Part shown: positions 40,117-49,706 of the stretch, piece by piece
Layout: each line of letters begins with the position of its first letter
How positions within the stretch are numbered: the stretch's first letter is position 1
Source of the DNA: Roseateles oligotrophus
Lineage (GTDB): Bacteria; Pseudomonadota; Gammaproteobacteria; Burkholderiales; Burkholderiaceae_C
NCBI RefSeq assembly: GCF_014204525.1
Contig: NZ_JACHLP010000001.1
Span: 124,001-188,000 of the forward strand
DNA: 64,000 bases
Direction of reading: 5' to 3'
Made by a program: the position numbers and the translations under genes
The notes under the pieces: model-generated
Databases searched by the model: none
What the model saw: only the letters and a program-made list of their open reading frames with translations
Told to the model about the DNA's origin: nothing

Positions 40117-40839
40117 TCATGCGGAAATTTGCTCGGGCGCCTTCCAAATGCGCTTGCCGCCGCTGGCCTTGTCCAGTTCCAGCAGCACTTTCTCATGCGC
40201 GGCCAGTTCGTCCGCGCTGGCCTGGGGCACGGGCAGATCGAAGCCGCGCAGGTCCAGGGCCGCGACGCGAAATTCGTTCGAGTCCGAGCCGGCCTCGCCG
40301 GCATCGTCCATCACCAGGGAGTCCTGGCCCCGGGTCAGGCGGATATAGACCTCGGCCAATAACTCGGCATCCAGCAAGGCGCCGTGCAGCTTGCGGTTGG
40401 AGTTGTCCACCTCCAGGCGGCGACACAAGGCGTCCAGGGAATTGGCCTTGCCGGGGAACATATCGCGCGCCATCAGCAAGGTGTCGCGCACGCTGCCCAC
40501 CACATCGGTGATGGGCGGCTTGCGCAAGCGCTTCAGCTCGGCATTGACGAAGCCGATGTCGAAGGGCGCGTTGTGAATGACCAGCTCGGCACCGGCCAGA
40601 AAGCCCAGCAACTGCTCGGCGATCTGGGCGAACAGCGGCTTGTCCGACAGAAAAGCCTCGGTCAGGCCGTGCACCCGCAGCGCATCCTCGTGGCTGGCGC
40701 GCTGGGGGTTGATGTAGAGGTGCAGATTGTTGCCAGTCAGCTGGCGGTTGATCATCTCGACGCAGCCGATTTCGATGATGCGGTCGCCGCCCTCGGCCTG
40801 CAGGCCGGTGGTTTCGGTGTCGAAGAAGATTTGGCGCAT
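40117..40839 (-). CDS. dnaQ: DNA polymerase III epsilon subunit (3'-5' exonuclease)
   Basis: 240 residues. Exo I motif FFDTETTG near the N terminus (catalytic Asp, Glu), Exo II NAPFDIGFVN, Exo III with HGALLDAELLAEVY. Proofreading subunit of the replicase. The C-terminal tail after about 185 is where the alpha subunit binds. It is 3 bp downstream of lgt, same strand. Confidence 0.96.
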   Translation of the reverse strand: MRQIFFDTETTGLQAEGGDRIIEIGCVEMINRQLTGNNLHLYINPQRASHEDALRVHGLTEAFLSDKPLFAQIAEQLLGFLAGAELVIHNAPFDIGFVNAELKRLRKPPITDVVGSVRDTLLMARDMFPGKANSLDALCRRLEVDNSNRKLHGALLDAELLAEVYIRLTRGQDSLVMDDAGEAGSDSNEFRVAALDLRGFDLPVPQASADELAAHEKVLLELDKASGGKRIWKAPEQISA

Positions 40840-40842
40840 AAC

Positions 40843-41643
40843 TCAGTTTTTCTTGGTCTTGCCGGCGTACAGCCAGATCGCAACGCCGGCCGCGATCATG
40901 GGCAGGGACAGCCATTGTCCCTGACTCAGATCGAAGGCCCGCAGGCCCAGGAAGTCATCGGGCTGGCGGAAGAACTCGGTGACGAAGCGCTGCGCGCCAT
41001 AGCCGATCAGAAACAGGCCCGACACCTGGCCGGTGGCGCGCGGACTGCGCGCGTAAAACCACATCAGCAGGCCCAGGAACACGCCCTCGCCCAGGAACTG
41101 ATAAATCGGCGAAGGATGGCGCGGATCGGCCGTGCCCGATTGCGGGAACACCATGGCCCAGGGCAGGCTGGGCTCGGCCACCCGGCCCCACAGCTCGCCG
41201 TTGATGAAGTTGCCCACCCGGCCGGCCGCCAGGCCGGTGGGCACGCAGGGGGCGATCAGATCGGTGACCTCAAAGAAGCGCCGGCCGCGCAATTTGGCGA
41301 ACACCGCCATGGCCACGATCACGCCCAGCAGGCCACCATGGAAAGCCATGCCGCCCTTCCAGACCGCCAGCACCTCGCCCAGATTGTGGAGGTAGTAGTC
41401 GGGCTTGTAGAACAGGCAATAGCCCAGGCGCCCGCCCAGCACCACGCCCAAGACGCCGAAGAACAGCAGATCGTCCACATCCCTCGAACTCCAGCCACCG
41501 GCGGCCCATTGCGGCTGGCGCACACGCTTGTTGGCCAGCCACAGAAACATGCCGAAGGCGGCCAGATAGGTCAGGCCATACCAGTGGATGGCGAAGGGGC
41601 CGAGTTGAATGGCGACGGGGTCGAACTGGGGATGAACCCACAT
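40843..41643 (-). CDS. lgt: Phosphatidylglycerol-prolipoprotein diacylglyceryl transferase
   Basis: 266 residues, seven TM helices. The Lgt signature [19 protein letters not shown] is in the middle, with [11 protein letters not shown] near the N terminus (the HGG-like motif region with [11 protein letters not shown]). It adds diacylglycerol to the lipobox Cys of prolipoproteins in the inner membrane. Confidence 0.97.
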   Translation of the reverse strand: MWVHPQFDPVAIQLGPFAIHWYGLTYLAAFGMFLWLANKRVRQPQWAAGGWSSRDVDDLLFFGVLGVVLGGRLGYCLFYKPDYYLHNLGEVLAVWKGGMAFHGGLLGVIVAMAVFAKLRGRRFFEVTDLIAPCVPTGLAAGRVGNFINGELWGRVAEPSLPWAMVFPQSGTADPRHPSPIYQFLGEGVFLGLLMWFYARSPRATGQVSGLFLIGYGAQRFVTEFFRQPDDFLGLRAFDLSQGQWLSLPMIAAGVAIWLYAGKTKKN

Positions 41644-41720
41644 GATGGCTGGTCCTGTGCTGCGAGGAATAAGGCCGGCATCATAGCCAGCCCCCTCCGC
41701 CCCCAGCGCCGGGAGCGGGT

Positions 41721-42737
41721 TCAGCCGAGTTCAGCCAGCTTTTTCTTCGCGTCTTCCAGATTGCGCGGATTGGGGTGCTTGGCGCTGCTGACAAAACGCT
41801 GCAGCGCCAGCCTGGCCTGGGGCTTGTCGCCCTTGGCCAGCAGGGCCAGGCCCAGACGGTGGTCCACCGGCAGCTTGTCGGCACCGTCGAGTTTGCGGGC
41901 CAGCTCCAGATTCTGGATGGCCTCGTCCGCCTGCCCCATCTCGGTCAGCACCCGGCCGGCACCGTAAAAGCCGGCCGCCCAGCCGGGGTAGTCGCGCTGC
42001 ATCTGCTCAAACACACGCTTGGCATTGGGCAGTTGCTTGAGGCTGAAGTACTGGCTGCCCAGCGCAAACCAGGCCTCGCGCAAGGCGCTCTGCAGCCCCA
42101 AGTCGGCACCGGGCCGCACGCTGGCCAGTTCGCGCTCCGTCTCGGCCGGCTTGTCCTCCTGGCCGGCAATGCTGGCACGCAGCAGCTTGGCATGTTCGGG
42201 TTGCCTGGCCTGGGCCGCGGCGGCCAACTCGCGCGCCTTGCTCACGCTGCCACCGGCCACACCGGGCGCCATCAGGTAGAACTGCAGCAAGGCCTCGCGG
42301 GCCTCGAACAGCAGGGGATCCAACTCCACGGCGCGTTGCAACTGGGTCTTGATGCTGCCCGACAAGCGGATCGCCGTCATCATGCCGCCCCGCATCGCCT
42401 GCATGCCTTGCAAAGAACCCAGGGCATAGGCGCAGGCGGCCGAATCGGGCTTGCGCTCCACACAGGCTTGCACGGGCTGGAGGGCGGCCTCCAAGCGCTT
42501 GGTTTCGCCGTTATCCATGGCCACCAGGGCCAGGGCCACGGCCGCCTGCTCGTCATCGGCCTGGGCGGCCTGCCGGGCCGTGGCGGCACGCTCCAGCTCG
42601 GCCAGCTTGCCGCTATCGGCCCAGGCCTGCCATTGCGCGTCCTTGAACAGCTGTGCCTGCGCTGACACTGCGGCTACAGCCAGCAAACCAGGCAAGCAAA
42701 TTTTGATGCTTCTTGTCAGTCCACATGCTTCTACCAT
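41721..42737 (-). CDS. Exported helical-repeat (TPR-like) protein, paralogue A
   Basis: 338 residues from the ATG at 42737 (GGAGG 8 bases upstream). A signal peptide ends AAVSAQA before QLFKDAQWQ. The body is Ala/Leu-rich helical repeats; TPR-like units include [20 protein letters not shown]-type and [23 protein letters not shown]. It shares order and motifs ([29 protein letters not shown]) with the gene at 43931-44932. It probably acts as a periplasmic scaffold. No catalytic residues are seen. Confidence 0.8.
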   Translation of the reverse strand: MVEACGLTRSIKICLPGLLAVAAVSAQAQLFKDAQWQAWADSGKLAELERAATARQAAQADDEQAAVALALVAMDNGETKRLEAALQPVQACVERKPDSAACAYALGSLQGMQAMRGGMMTAIRLSGSIKTQLQRAVELDPLLFEAREALLQFYLMAPGVAGGSVSKARELAAAAQARQPEHAKLLRASIAGQEDKPAETERELASVRPGADLGLQSALREAWFALGSQYFSLKQLPNAKRVFEQMQRDYPGWAAGFYGAGRVLTEMGQADEAIQNLELARKLDGADKLPVDHRLGLALLAKGDKPQARLALQRFVSSAKHPNPRNLEDAKKKLAELG

Positions 42738-42881
42738 CTGATGGCCTCCGGTTGAAGTCATTAGAACGAAGCCGGAGACCGCCAGTTGGCCGGGTATTCA
42801 CCAGGAGGGGCTTGTGCACTGTCCTACGAAAACTGTCGTCGCAAGCAGAGCAATAGCGATTAATTGGAAGGCTACGAACAA

Positions 42882-43397
42882 ATGAACCCTACAACCCAAA
42901 CCGTCTCCTTGCGCGAAATCAGCGCCGAAACGGTGCGCGCGGTGACCCGGCTGTCGGTGGCCGAGGATCAACAAGGGTTTGTCGCGCCCAATGCGGTGTC
43001 GCTGGCCCAAGCACTGTTTGCACCCGAAGCCTGGTATCGCGCCATCTATCTCGGCGAGGAACTGGCGGGATTCGTCATGCTGGAGGACGAGTCCCTGCGA
43101 TCGCCGCCACCGCTGCGGCCCGAGGTCAGCGTCTGGCGCTTCATGGTGGACGCCAAGTTCCAGGGCCGTGGCGTCGGGCGGGCCGGCTTGCTGCGGGTCA
43201 TCGAGCATGTCCGCGACAAGGGTTTGTTCACCCGCCTGCAGCTCTCCTACGTGCCCGGCCCGGGCTGCCCCGAGCCCTTCTACCTCTCGCTTGGTTTCCG
43301 GCACACCGGCCGGATCGACGGGAACGAGGTGGTACTGGAATTGCCGCTGGCCGAGGCCGCGGCGCAATCACAGCCAGGCCAGCGAACCGCCATCTAG
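42882..43397 (+). CDS. GNAT acetyltransferase, spermidine/spermine type
   Basis: 171 residues from the ATG at 42882. Signatures are LREISAETVRAVTRLSVAED, QGFVAPNAVSLAQAL, acetyl-CoA-binding QGRGVGRAGLL, and a C-terminal FYLSLGFRHTGRIDGNEVV. The pattern follows BltD/SSAT-like polyamine acetyltransferases, but the acceptor is uncertain. It lies between the two TPR-like genes, divergent from the first. Confidence 0.85.
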   Translation: MNPTTQTVSLREISAETVRAVTRLSVAEDQQGFVAPNAVSLAQALFAPEAWYRAIYLGEELAGFVMLEDESLRSPPPLRPEVSVWRFMVDAKFQGRGVGRAGLLRVIEHVRDKGLFTRLQLSYVPGPGCPEPFYLSLGFRHTGRIDGNEVVLELPLAEAAAQSQPGQRTAI

Positions 43398-43433
43398 TGA
43401 CGTCAATTTAAGACGTTATGTATCATCCGCCGC

Positions 43434-43934
43434 ATGCCGATAACACCCTTCCACTTTGGTCTCGGTGCCGCGCTGCATGGCGCGGCGCCAAAGACCGTCA
43501 GCTTTCTTTCATTCTGTGCGGCAAATGTCTTGATCGACCTCGAGGTTCTGTACAAGCTGATGCAGCGCCAGCACCCCCTGCACGCCTTCTTCCATACCTA
43601 TATCGGCGCCACCCTCGTCATGATCGCAACGATCTGTCTTTTCATGGGAATGCGCTGGTTTGCAGCCCGGTTCTGGCTGCCCGACCTGCTGTCTTGGCGC
43701 TCACTGGCCATCAAGCCCGTTGCGCTTGGCGCCGGCCTTGGCGCCTACACCCACATCGTGTTGGACAGCATCATGCACACGGACATTCGCCCATTCGCCC
43801 CCTTCAGCGAGGCGAACGGATTGCATGGCCTCATCTCGCTGACCGGGCTGCACCTGCTTTGCATGGGCCTGGGGCTTTTCGGCCTGGCCGCGCTGAGCTT
43901 GCGACGCCTTCGCGCCAAGGGCGACAAGACCTAA
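43434..43934 (+). CDS. Membrane-bound hydrolase-like protein (YdjM/DUF457-type)
   Basis: 166 residues, starting MPITPFHFGLGAALHG. Four TM helices are visible (FLSFCAANVLIDLEV, ATLVMIATICLFMGM, AIKPVALGAGLGAYTHIVLD, LHLLCMGLGLFGLAAL). His residues recur (HFG, HPLHAFFHTY, HIVLDSIMHTD), as in YdjM-like predicted metal hydrolases. The start of the gene is visibly more AT-rich than its neighbours, which may reflect transfer. It ends 4 bp inside the convergent TPR-like gene. Confidence 0.75.
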   Translation: MPITPFHFGLGAALHGAAPKTVSFLSFCAANVLIDLEVLYKLMQRQHPLHAFFHTYIGATLVMIATICLFMGMRWFAARFWLPDLLSWRSLAIKPVALGAGLGAYTHIVLDSIMHTDIRPFAPFSEANGLHGLISLTGLHLLCMGLGLFGLAALSLRRLRAKGDKT

Positions 43935-44932
43935 GCCAAGGCGGCCAGGCTCTTGCGTGCGTCCTTCACATGGCCGGGCTCGGCCCGCTTGCTGGCCAGA
44001 TAGCGCTGATAAGCCTGCCGCGCCGCGTCCACCTGGCCCACGGCCGCGAAGGCGTCGCCCAGGCGGTGGTCTATGGGCAGGCCGCCGGCGCCGGCCAGCT
44101 TGCTGGCTTTCTCGAACAGCGGGATGGCCTCGGCCGGGCGCTCCAGCTCCTGGGCCAGTCTGGCCAGGTAGTAATAGGGCGCGGCCTGGCCAGGCTGGTC
44201 CTTCTGCAACTGTTCGTACATGCGCTTGACGCGCTCGAACTGCTGGCTCTTGATCCAGTGGCGGCCCAGCTCGCCGTAGGCATTGCGCACATCTTCGGCC
44301 AGGGCCGCGTCCTCGCCGACGCGCACGGCCATCAGCTCGCGCTCGGCCTCATCCCATTGTTCCTCACGGGCCAGGATCAGCGAGCGCAGCAGGCGTGCCT
44401 GCTCGGGCGCCTTGCCGCGGATGGCGGACTCCAGCTCACGCGCCTTGGCCACGCTGCCGCCCAGGAACTCGGGGATCAGCAGATAGATCTGCGCCAGCTT
44501 GCTGCGCGCCTCGTACAAATCGGGGTCCAGGCCTAAGGCCGTGCCCAGGCTGGCGCGCACCTTGCCCACCAGGCCAATGGCCTTGAGCTTGCTGCTGATC
44601 AAGACCTGCTGGCCCATCACCCGCGCCAGGGCCAGATGGCAGACGGCCTCACGCGGCGCCAGGTCCACGCATTGCTGCGCCGTGCTCAGCGCCTCGTCCA
44701 GGGCCCGCCCGTCATAAGCGCCGGTGGCGGCAATCGCCTTCGCGGCCAGGGCCTGGGCGTCCTTGGGTGCCTGGCTCAGGCGCTGCTGGGCGGCCTGGGC
44801 CAGGGCGTCGAATTTCTCGGCCTCCAGCAATTGCTGCAGCTGCGGCTCTTTGAACACGGCCGCCTGGGCTGGCACAAGGCCGAGCAGCAGAGCGGCGGAA
44901 AAAACAAGGGCTGTCGTTCGCAAGTGAATCAC
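43931..44932 (-). CDS. Exported helical-repeat (TPR-like) protein, paralogue B
   Basis: 333 residues; GTG start at 44932. A signal peptide ends LVPAQA before AVFKEPQ. Helical repeats run throughout, and it has the same tail arrangement as paralogue A (LPIDHRLGDAFAAVGQVDAARQAYQRYL). GGSVAKARELESA and PEQARLLRSL match A's [13 protein letters not shown] and [10 protein letters not shown]. The function is unknown. The two genes look like an old duplication now split by the GNAT and hydrolase-like genes. Confidence 0.8.
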   Translation of the reverse strand: MIHLRTTALVFSAALLLGLVPAQAAVFKEPQLQQLLEAEKFDALAQAAQQRLSQAPKDAQALAAKAIAATGAYDGRALDEALSTAQQCVDLAPREAVCHLALARVMGQQVLISSKLKAIGLVGKVRASLGTALGLDPDLYEARSKLAQIYLLIPEFLGGSVAKARELESAIRGKAPEQARLLRSLILAREEQWDEAERELMAVRVGEDAALAEDVRNAYGELGRHWIKSQQFERVKRMYEQLQKDQPGQAAPYYYLARLAQELERPAEAIPLFEKASKLAGAGGLPIDHRLGDAFAAVGQVDAARQAYQRYLASKRAEPGHVKDARKSLAALA

Positions 44933-44970
44933 CAGACGCTAGTGGCTGAAGGATGGCGGCGCGCCGATTA

Positions 44971-45861
44971 TCAGCCGGAGATACGGCTGGCAATATGTTC
45001 AACAAAACGCCGCACCGTGGGCGCCGCGTCCTGCGGCCAGATCAGGCTGGTTTCGCAGCTAGGCGGCCCGCCCAGGACCGGCTTGTAGCTGACCCCCACG
45101 CGGACCAAGGCCTGCACGCTGGCGGGCACCCAGGCCGCCCCCATGCCGGCCGAAACCAGATTGACGATGGTCTGCATCTGTATGGCCTCCTGCTCGATGC
45201 GGGGGCTGGCGCCCTGGGCCTGGTAAAAGCCCAGCACGGCGTCGAAGAGCGAGGGCGCGATGGCGCGCGGGAAAATCACCAGCGGCAGCGGCAAGACCTG
45301 CTCCGCACGCAGGCTGGCCTGCTTGGCCAGTGCCAGCTCGCTGCTGAGGGCCAGCACCATGGGCTCGCTGGCGATGCGCAGGCGCTCGAAGCCGGGCGGG
45401 CAGGCGCCGGGCGCATGGATGATGAAGCCCAGATCCAGCTCGCCGCTGGCGAAGTCGGGCAGTTGCACGTCCAGCGTCGCCTCGCGCAAGCTCAGGGCGA
45501 TGGCGGGAAAGCGCTCGCGGAATTCGCGCAGCCAGCGCGGCAGCTCGCCATAACCCACGGTGGAGACAAAACCCAGGCGCAGGCGGCCGCTCTCGCCCTT
45601 GGCGGCGGCCTGCACCAGCGCCGGCAAGCCCTGGGCCTGGGCCAGCATCTGCCGGGCCTGGGGCAGCAAGGCCTCACCGGCCGGGCTCAGGGCCACCGAG
45701 CGGCTGCTGCGCTCGAACAGGCTGACGCCCAAGGCCACCTCCAGCTTTTGAATCGCCTGGGTCAGCGGTGGCTGGGTCATGTGCAGGCGCGCGGCGGCGC
45801 GGCCAAAGTGCAGCTCCTCGGCCAAGGCGAGGAACTGGCGCAGGGATCTCAGCTCAATCAT
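44971..45861 (-). CDS. LysR-family regulator, probably of ilvD
   Basis: 296 residues from the ATG at 45861. The helix-turn-helix is [37 protein letters not shown]; the effector domain has [18 protein letters not shown] and a second lobe. LTTRs usually control the divergent gene, here ilvD, and a symmetric site lies between them. The ligand is unknown. Confidence 0.92.
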   Translation of the reverse strand: MIELRSLRQFLALAEELHFGRAAARLHMTQPPLTQAIQKLEVALGVSLFERSSRSVALSPAGEALLPQARQMLAQAQGLPALVQAAAKGESGRLRLGFVSTVGYGELPRWLREFRERFPAIALSLREATLDVQLPDFASGELDLGFIIHAPGACPPGFERLRIASEPMVLALSSELALAKQASLRAEQVLPLPLVIFPRAIAPSLFDAVLGFYQAQGASPRIEQEAIQMQTIVNLVSAGMGAAWVPASVQALVRVGVSYKPVLGGPPSCETSLIWPQDAAPTVRRFVEHIASRISG

Positions 45862-45898
45862 GCGAGGCCATTCATATCCAAAACAAATCAATCACACG

Positions 45899-45913
45899 CA
45901 AATAATATATTTG
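45899..45913. promoter_or_regulatory. Candidate LysR box between lysR and ilvD
   Basis: CAAATAATATATTTG, perfect 6-bp arms around ATA, fits the T-N11-A type of LTTR site. It lies in a 112-bp AT-rich divergent spacer, 38 bp before the LysR start and 61 bp before ilvD. Confidence 0.6.
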
Positions 45914-45973
45914 AATCGAAGTCTTGCCGAGCAGATACTGGCGGCAGCTTTCCGCCAACCAGGACCCCAGCCC

Positions 45974-47659
45974 ATGAGCCAGACCCCCGCCAACCGCCGC
46001 TCCAAAAACATCACCGAGGGCGTGGCCCGCGCGCCCAACCGCTCCATGTATTACGGCATGGGCTATCAGGAGACCGACTTCGGCAAGCCCATGATTGGCG
46101 TTGCCAACGGCCACTCCACCATCACGCCCTGCAACTCCGGCCTGCAAAAGCTGGCGGATGCCGCCGTCATCGGCCTGAAGGCGGCCGGCGCCAATGCCCA
46201 GCTCTTCGGCACACCGACGATTTCCGACGGCATGGCCATGGGCACCGAGGGCATGAAGTACAGCCTGGTCTCGCGCGAGGTGATTGCCGACTGCGTGGAA
46301 ACCTGTGTGGGCGGCCAGTGGCTGGACGGCGTGATGGTCATCGGCGGCTGCGACAAGAATATGCCCGGCGGCATGATGGGCATGTTGCGCGCCAATGTGC
46401 CGGCCATCTACATCTACGGCGGCACCATCAAGCCCGGCCATTACAAGGGGCAAGACCTCAACATCGTCAGCGTCTTCGAGGCCGTGGGCCAGTTTTCGGC
46501 CGGCAAGATGAGTGAGGAAGACTTCTGCCAGATCGAGAAGCGCGCCATCCCCGGCAGCGGCTCCTGCGGCGGCATGTACACGGCCAACACCATGAGTTCG
46601 GCCTTCGAGGCGCTGGGCATGAGCCTGCCCTATTCCTCATCGATGTCTAACGTCGAGGATGAGGTGGTCGAGAACACCCAGCGCGCCGCCGAATACCTGG
46701 TGGCCGCCGTCAAGGCCGACCTGAAGCCGCGCGACATCGTCACCAAGAAGGCAATCGAAAACGCCGTCGCCGTCATCATGGCCACGGGCGGCTCCACCAA
46801 TGCCGTCTTGCACTTCCTGGCCATCGCCCATGCGGCCGAGGTGGACTGGACGATTGACGACTTCGAGCGCATGCGCAAGAAGATCCCCGTGCTCTGCGAC
46901 CTGAAGCCCAGCGGCCGCTTCCTGGCCGTGGACCTGCACAAGGCCGGCGGCATCCCGGCGGTGATGAAGGTGTTGTTGAAGGCCGGCCTGCTGCATGGCG
47001 ACTGCATCACCATCACCGGCAAGACCGTGGCCGAGAACCTGGCCGAGGTGCCCGAGCTGAGCGCCGAGCAAGAGGTGATACGCGATGTCAGCCAGCCCAT
47101 CTACGCCCAGGGCCATCTGGCGATTCTGAAGGGCAATCTCAGCCCCGAGGGCTGCGTGGCCAAGATCACCGGCCTGAAGAACCCCGTCATCAGCGGCCCG
47201 GCCCGCGTGTTTGAAGACGAGCAAACGGCCCTGGCCGCCATCCTGGCCGGCAAGATCCAGGCCGGTGACGTCATGGTATTGCGTTACTTGGGCCCCAAGG
47301 GCGGCCCCGGCATGCCCGAGATGCTGGCCCCCACCGGCGCCCTGATCGGCCAGGGCCTGGGCGAGACGGTGGGCCTGATCACCGACGGTCGCTTCTCCGG
47401 CGGCACCTGGGGCATGGTGGTCGGCCATGTGGCGCCCGAGGCCTTCGAGGGCGGCCTGATCGCCCTGGTGCAGGAAGGCGACCGCATCACCATCGACGCC
47501 CACCAGCTGCTGCTGGAGCTGCACGTGAGCGAGGACGAAATCGCCCGGCGCCGCAGCGCCTGGGTACGCCCCGCCCCGCGCTACACCCGCGGCGTGCTGG
47601 CCAAGTTCGCCAAGAACGCCTCCAGCGCCAGCAGCGGTGCGGTGCTGGACCTGAGCTAA
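45974..47659 (+). CDS. ilvD: Dihydroxy-acid dehydratase
   Basis: 561 residues from the ATG at 45974. It dehydrates dihydroxy-acids in the valine and isoleucine route, using a [2Fe-2S]-type cluster with Cys53 (TPCNSG), Cys126 ([10 protein letters not shown]) and Cys198 ([14 protein letters not shown]). C-terminal [14 protein letters not shown] is present. It is divergent from lysR, and the acetolactate synthase of the same pathway is at the left end of the window. It overlaps the next convergent gene by 4 bp. Confidence 0.97.
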   Translation: MSQTPANRRSKNITEGVARAPNRSMYYGMGYQETDFGKPMIGVANGHSTITPCNSGLQKLADAAVIGLKAAGANAQLFGTPTISDGMAMGTEGMKYSLVSREVIADCVETCVGGQWLDGVMVIGGCDKNMPGGMMGMLRANVPAIYIYGGTIKPGHYKGQDLNIVSVFEAVGQFSAGKMSEEDFCQIEKRAIPGSGSCGGMYTANTMSSAFEALGMSLPYSSSMSNVEDEVVENTQRAAEYLVAAVKADLKPRDIVTKKAIENAVAVIMATGGSTNAVLHFLAIAHAAEVDWTIDDFERMRKKIPVLCDLKPSGRFLAVDLHKAGGIPAVMKVLLKAGLLHGDCITITGKTVAENLAEVPELSAEQEVIRDVSQPIYAQGHLAILKGNLSPEGCVAKITGLKNPVISGPARVFEDEQTALAAILAGKIQAGDVMVLRYLGPKGGPGMPEMLAPTGALIGQGLGETVGLITDGRFSGGTWGMVVGHVAPEAFEGGLIALVQEGDRITIDAHQLLLELHVSEDEIARRRSAWVRPAPRYTRGVLAKFAKNASSASSGAVLDLS

Positions 47660-48552
47660 AACCCCTCACCCCGCAGATGGGCCGCCACCGCCTGGGCCAC
47701 CGCCGCGTCGCCCAAGATGCGGCGGTGGCCCAGGCCTTGTACCGCCAGCAGGCGAGCGTCCGGCAAGGCCGCAGCAAAGGCCTGGGCATGGGCGAAAGGC
47801 GCGGCGCGGTCTTGTTCATCGTGCACCAGCAGCGTGGCCTGGGGCAGGCGCGGGCCTAGCCAGGCGGGCTCAAAAGTCTCCAGCGTCGTGGCACCCAGGC
47901 GCTCCAGCCGCTGCTGAATCTGCGTCATGCTTTTGCGCCCAAGCCCAAAGCTCTGAGCAAACCAGCCCAGCACCTGGCGCGGCGGCGCCGAGCAGGCGAT
48001 CAAGGCCAGCCGGGCCGTCGGCAAGCCGCGTGCCACCGCATGGCTGACGGCCACCGCCCCCAGCGAATGGGCCACGATGCCGTGCAAGGGCCCGAAACGC
48101 TGGGCCGCCGCGTGCAAGGCCTGCACAAACTGCGGCATATGCGTTTGCCAACCCTGGCTGTGGCCATGGGCCGGCATGTCCAGCAAGATGGGGGCAAAGC
48201 CCTGGGCCCACAGCCGCTCGGCCAAGGGCCGCATCTGCTGGGCGCTGCCGGCCCAGCCATGGACCAGCAAGACCCGGGGCCGGCTGGCCGCGGCGGCCTC
48301 ATGCTCGCGATGCCGCCAGCTGCACAGGCGCAAGCCCATCAGCTCCCAGGGCTCGGCCACCCAGGGCGCGGCCACCTGGGGGCTAACCGTTTTCTTGAAG
48401 GGCATGGGCGTGCTGAACAGCGCAAAAGCCAGGCGCGAGGCAAGACCTGGCCCCAGCGCCTGGGCCGCCCGCATCAGCGCTCGCAGCAGGCGCTGGCTGG
48501 CACCTGCGGCGAAAAACAAGCTGGCTGGATTCGGAGGGTTGGGATGACTCAT
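47656..48552 (-). CDS. Alpha/beta hydrolase
   Basis: 298 residues. HGWAGS at the oxyanion position, [10 protein letters not shown], and nucleophile motif AHSLGA (Ser in [12 protein letters not shown]). A C-terminal His is present in GLGHRRIL. Lipase or esterase-type; the substrate is unknown. It is convergent with ilvD. Confidence 0.88.
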   Translation of the reverse strand: MSHPNPPNPASLFFAAGASQRLLRALMRAAQALGPGLASRLAFALFSTPMPFKKTVSPQVAAPWVAEPWELMGLRLCSWRHREHEAAAASRPRVLLVHGWAGSAQQMRPLAERLWAQGFAPILLDMPAHGHSQGWQTHMPQFVQALHAAAQRFGPLHGIVAHSLGAVAVSHAVARGLPTARLALIACSAPPRQVLGWFAQSFGLGRKSMTQIQQRLERLGATTLETFEPAWLGPRLPQATLLVHDEQDRAAPFAHAQAFAAALPDARLLAVQGLGHRRILGDAAVAQAVAAHLRGEGF

Positions 48553-48563
48553 GGCCGCTCTAA

Positions 48564-48797
48564 CCTAGATTCGGCAGTTGGACGCGCCCGAAGGGCTCGC
48601 CAGGCGGTGCGCGGGCAAGGCGCGCCGAAGAAGTGGGCTCCTGCCCACGAGGAGAAGCAACGCAGCCAGCGTGCCGTCTGGCGAGACAGGCGGGCGTGTA
48701 GCGCTGTCACCCAAATGGTGACGTCTGTTAACGAGCGGGATGATCGTAGGCATCGATGTTTCCAGGTCAGAGCGAGCGGTCAACTGCCGAATCTAGG
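48564..48797. repeat. 234-bp inverted-repeat element, copy 2
   Basis: CCTAGATTCGGCAGTTG on the left end pairs perfectly with CAACTGCCGAATCTAGG on the right. It is the same length as copy 1 at 20479-20712. It shares about 105 bases of the left part and the right 22 bases, with a diverged middle holding the hairpin GTCACC-CAAAT-GGTGAC where copy 1 has a different hairpin. The 41-residue gene's stop TAA is one base beyond its right end. Confidence 0.75.
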
Positions 48798-48798
48798 T

Positions 48799-48924
48799 TT
48801 AACCCAGAAAGAAGTCGCGATTGCTGCGGGGAATGGACTGCCATAGACGGCGCAGGCCACGGTAAGCGCGCAGCAGGCCCAGCAAGCCCAGCAGCAGGCC
48901 CAGGGGAATCAGCATCAAGACCAT
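48799..48924 (-). CDS. 41-residue single-span membrane peptide
   Basis: MVLMLIPLGLLLGLLGLLRA is a hydrophobic helix, followed by a basic amphipathic part (YRGLRRLWQSIPRSNRDFF). The start at 48924 has a strong GGAGGT at ideal spacing. A perfect 18-bp palindrome (TTCGCACG-AC-CGTGCGAA) lies 27 bp upstream and recurs before the adjacent TetR gene. It is likely regulated by it. The function is unknown; a toxin-like or regulatory membrane peptide is possible. Confidence 0.65.
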   Translation of the reverse strand: MVLMLIPLGLLLGLLGLLRAYRGLRRLWQSIPRSNRDFFLG

Positions 48925-48950
48925 CACACACCTCCACTTCCACTCAAAAT

Positions 48951-48968
48951 TTCGCACGACCGTGCGAA
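48951..48968. promoter_or_regulatory. Perfect palindromic operator before the 41-residue gene
   Basis: TTCGCACGACCGTGCGAA, fully palindromic except for the central AC. The same core GCACGACCGTGC is present at 49613-49630 before the TetR gene, which points to one repressor binding both. Confidence 0.75.
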
Positions 48969-49000
48969 GATAATTCAAAAAAAGGGGCAAGCCCCGGCGA

Positions 49001-49603
49001 CTAAAAAATATAGGGCGCCAAGATGCGCTGATAGGCCAGCAGGCCGCGCCTCTCGGTCTCGGGGTTGCGGATGAAGCGCGCCTCCAGCACCAGGGCGGTG
49101 AACAGGCCGTCCAGCTCGAAAGCCAGTTGATCGATGTCCCGGTCGGCGCGCAGATGGCCCGCCTCCACCGCCTGCATCAGGCAGCGCTTGAGCGCCTGGC
49201 GCCAGCGGGTCAGGCCGTCCAGCAGCAAATCGCGCAGTGGGCCGTCCCTGTCGTCAAACTCGAAGGCACCCGCCGTGTAGAGGCAGTTACCGCGTGAGCC
49301 CGATCGGGTGGCACGCGCCAGCCAGGCCTTGATCAAGGCGTCCAGGCGCGGCAGGCCGCGCGGTTGCAGCAAGGCCGGGGCCATGATGTCCTCCTGAAAA
49401 CGCCGGTCGAACTCGGCCAGCACGGCACGCTGCAAGGCCTCGCGCGAACCGATGCGTGAAAACACCCCGCTCTTGGACAGATTCAAACGCTTGGCCACCT
49501 CGCCGATGCTGAGGCTCTCCAGCCCGTCCAGCGCGGCCATCTCCAGCGCCGTCTCGACGATGGCGGCCTGGGTGGATTCACTGCGTTCTGTCTTGGCTTG
49601 CAT
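49001..49603 (-). CDS. TetR-family regulator with two matching operators
   Basis: 200 residues. Helix-turn-helix: IGEVAKRLNLSKSGVFSRIGSREAL. The ligand domain has GNCLYTAGAFEFDDRDGPLRD, as seen in AcrR-like members. Operators lie 10 bp before its own start and before the peptide gene 27 bp further on. The divergent acyltransferase could share the first. Confidence 0.92.
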   Translation of the reverse strand: MQAKTERSESTQAAIVETALEMAALDGLESLSIGEVAKRLNLSKSGVFSRIGSREALQRAVLAEFDRRFQEDIMAPALLQPRGLPRLDALIKAWLARATRSGSRGNCLYTAGAFEFDDRDGPLRDLLLDGLTRWRQALKRCLMQAVEAGHLRADRDIDQLAFELDGLFTALVLEARFIRNPETERRGLLAYQRILAPYIF

Positions 49604-49612
49604 GGCGCGAAT

Positions 49613-49630
49613 TTAGCACGACCGTGCGAA
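49613..49630. promoter_or_regulatory. Near-perfect operator before the tetR gene
   Basis: TTAGCACGACCGTGCGAA, arms GCACG and CGTGC plus flanking AA/TT with one mismatch. It is in the spacer between tetR (minus) and the acyltransferase gene (plus). Confidence 0.75.
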
Positions 49631-49706
49631 TACTTGCAAGCCAGAAATTTTTCCGTGACGAATGGCATGATGCGCCGCCCGCGCGCTTCTTTCTCTTGCC
49701 CAGCCC

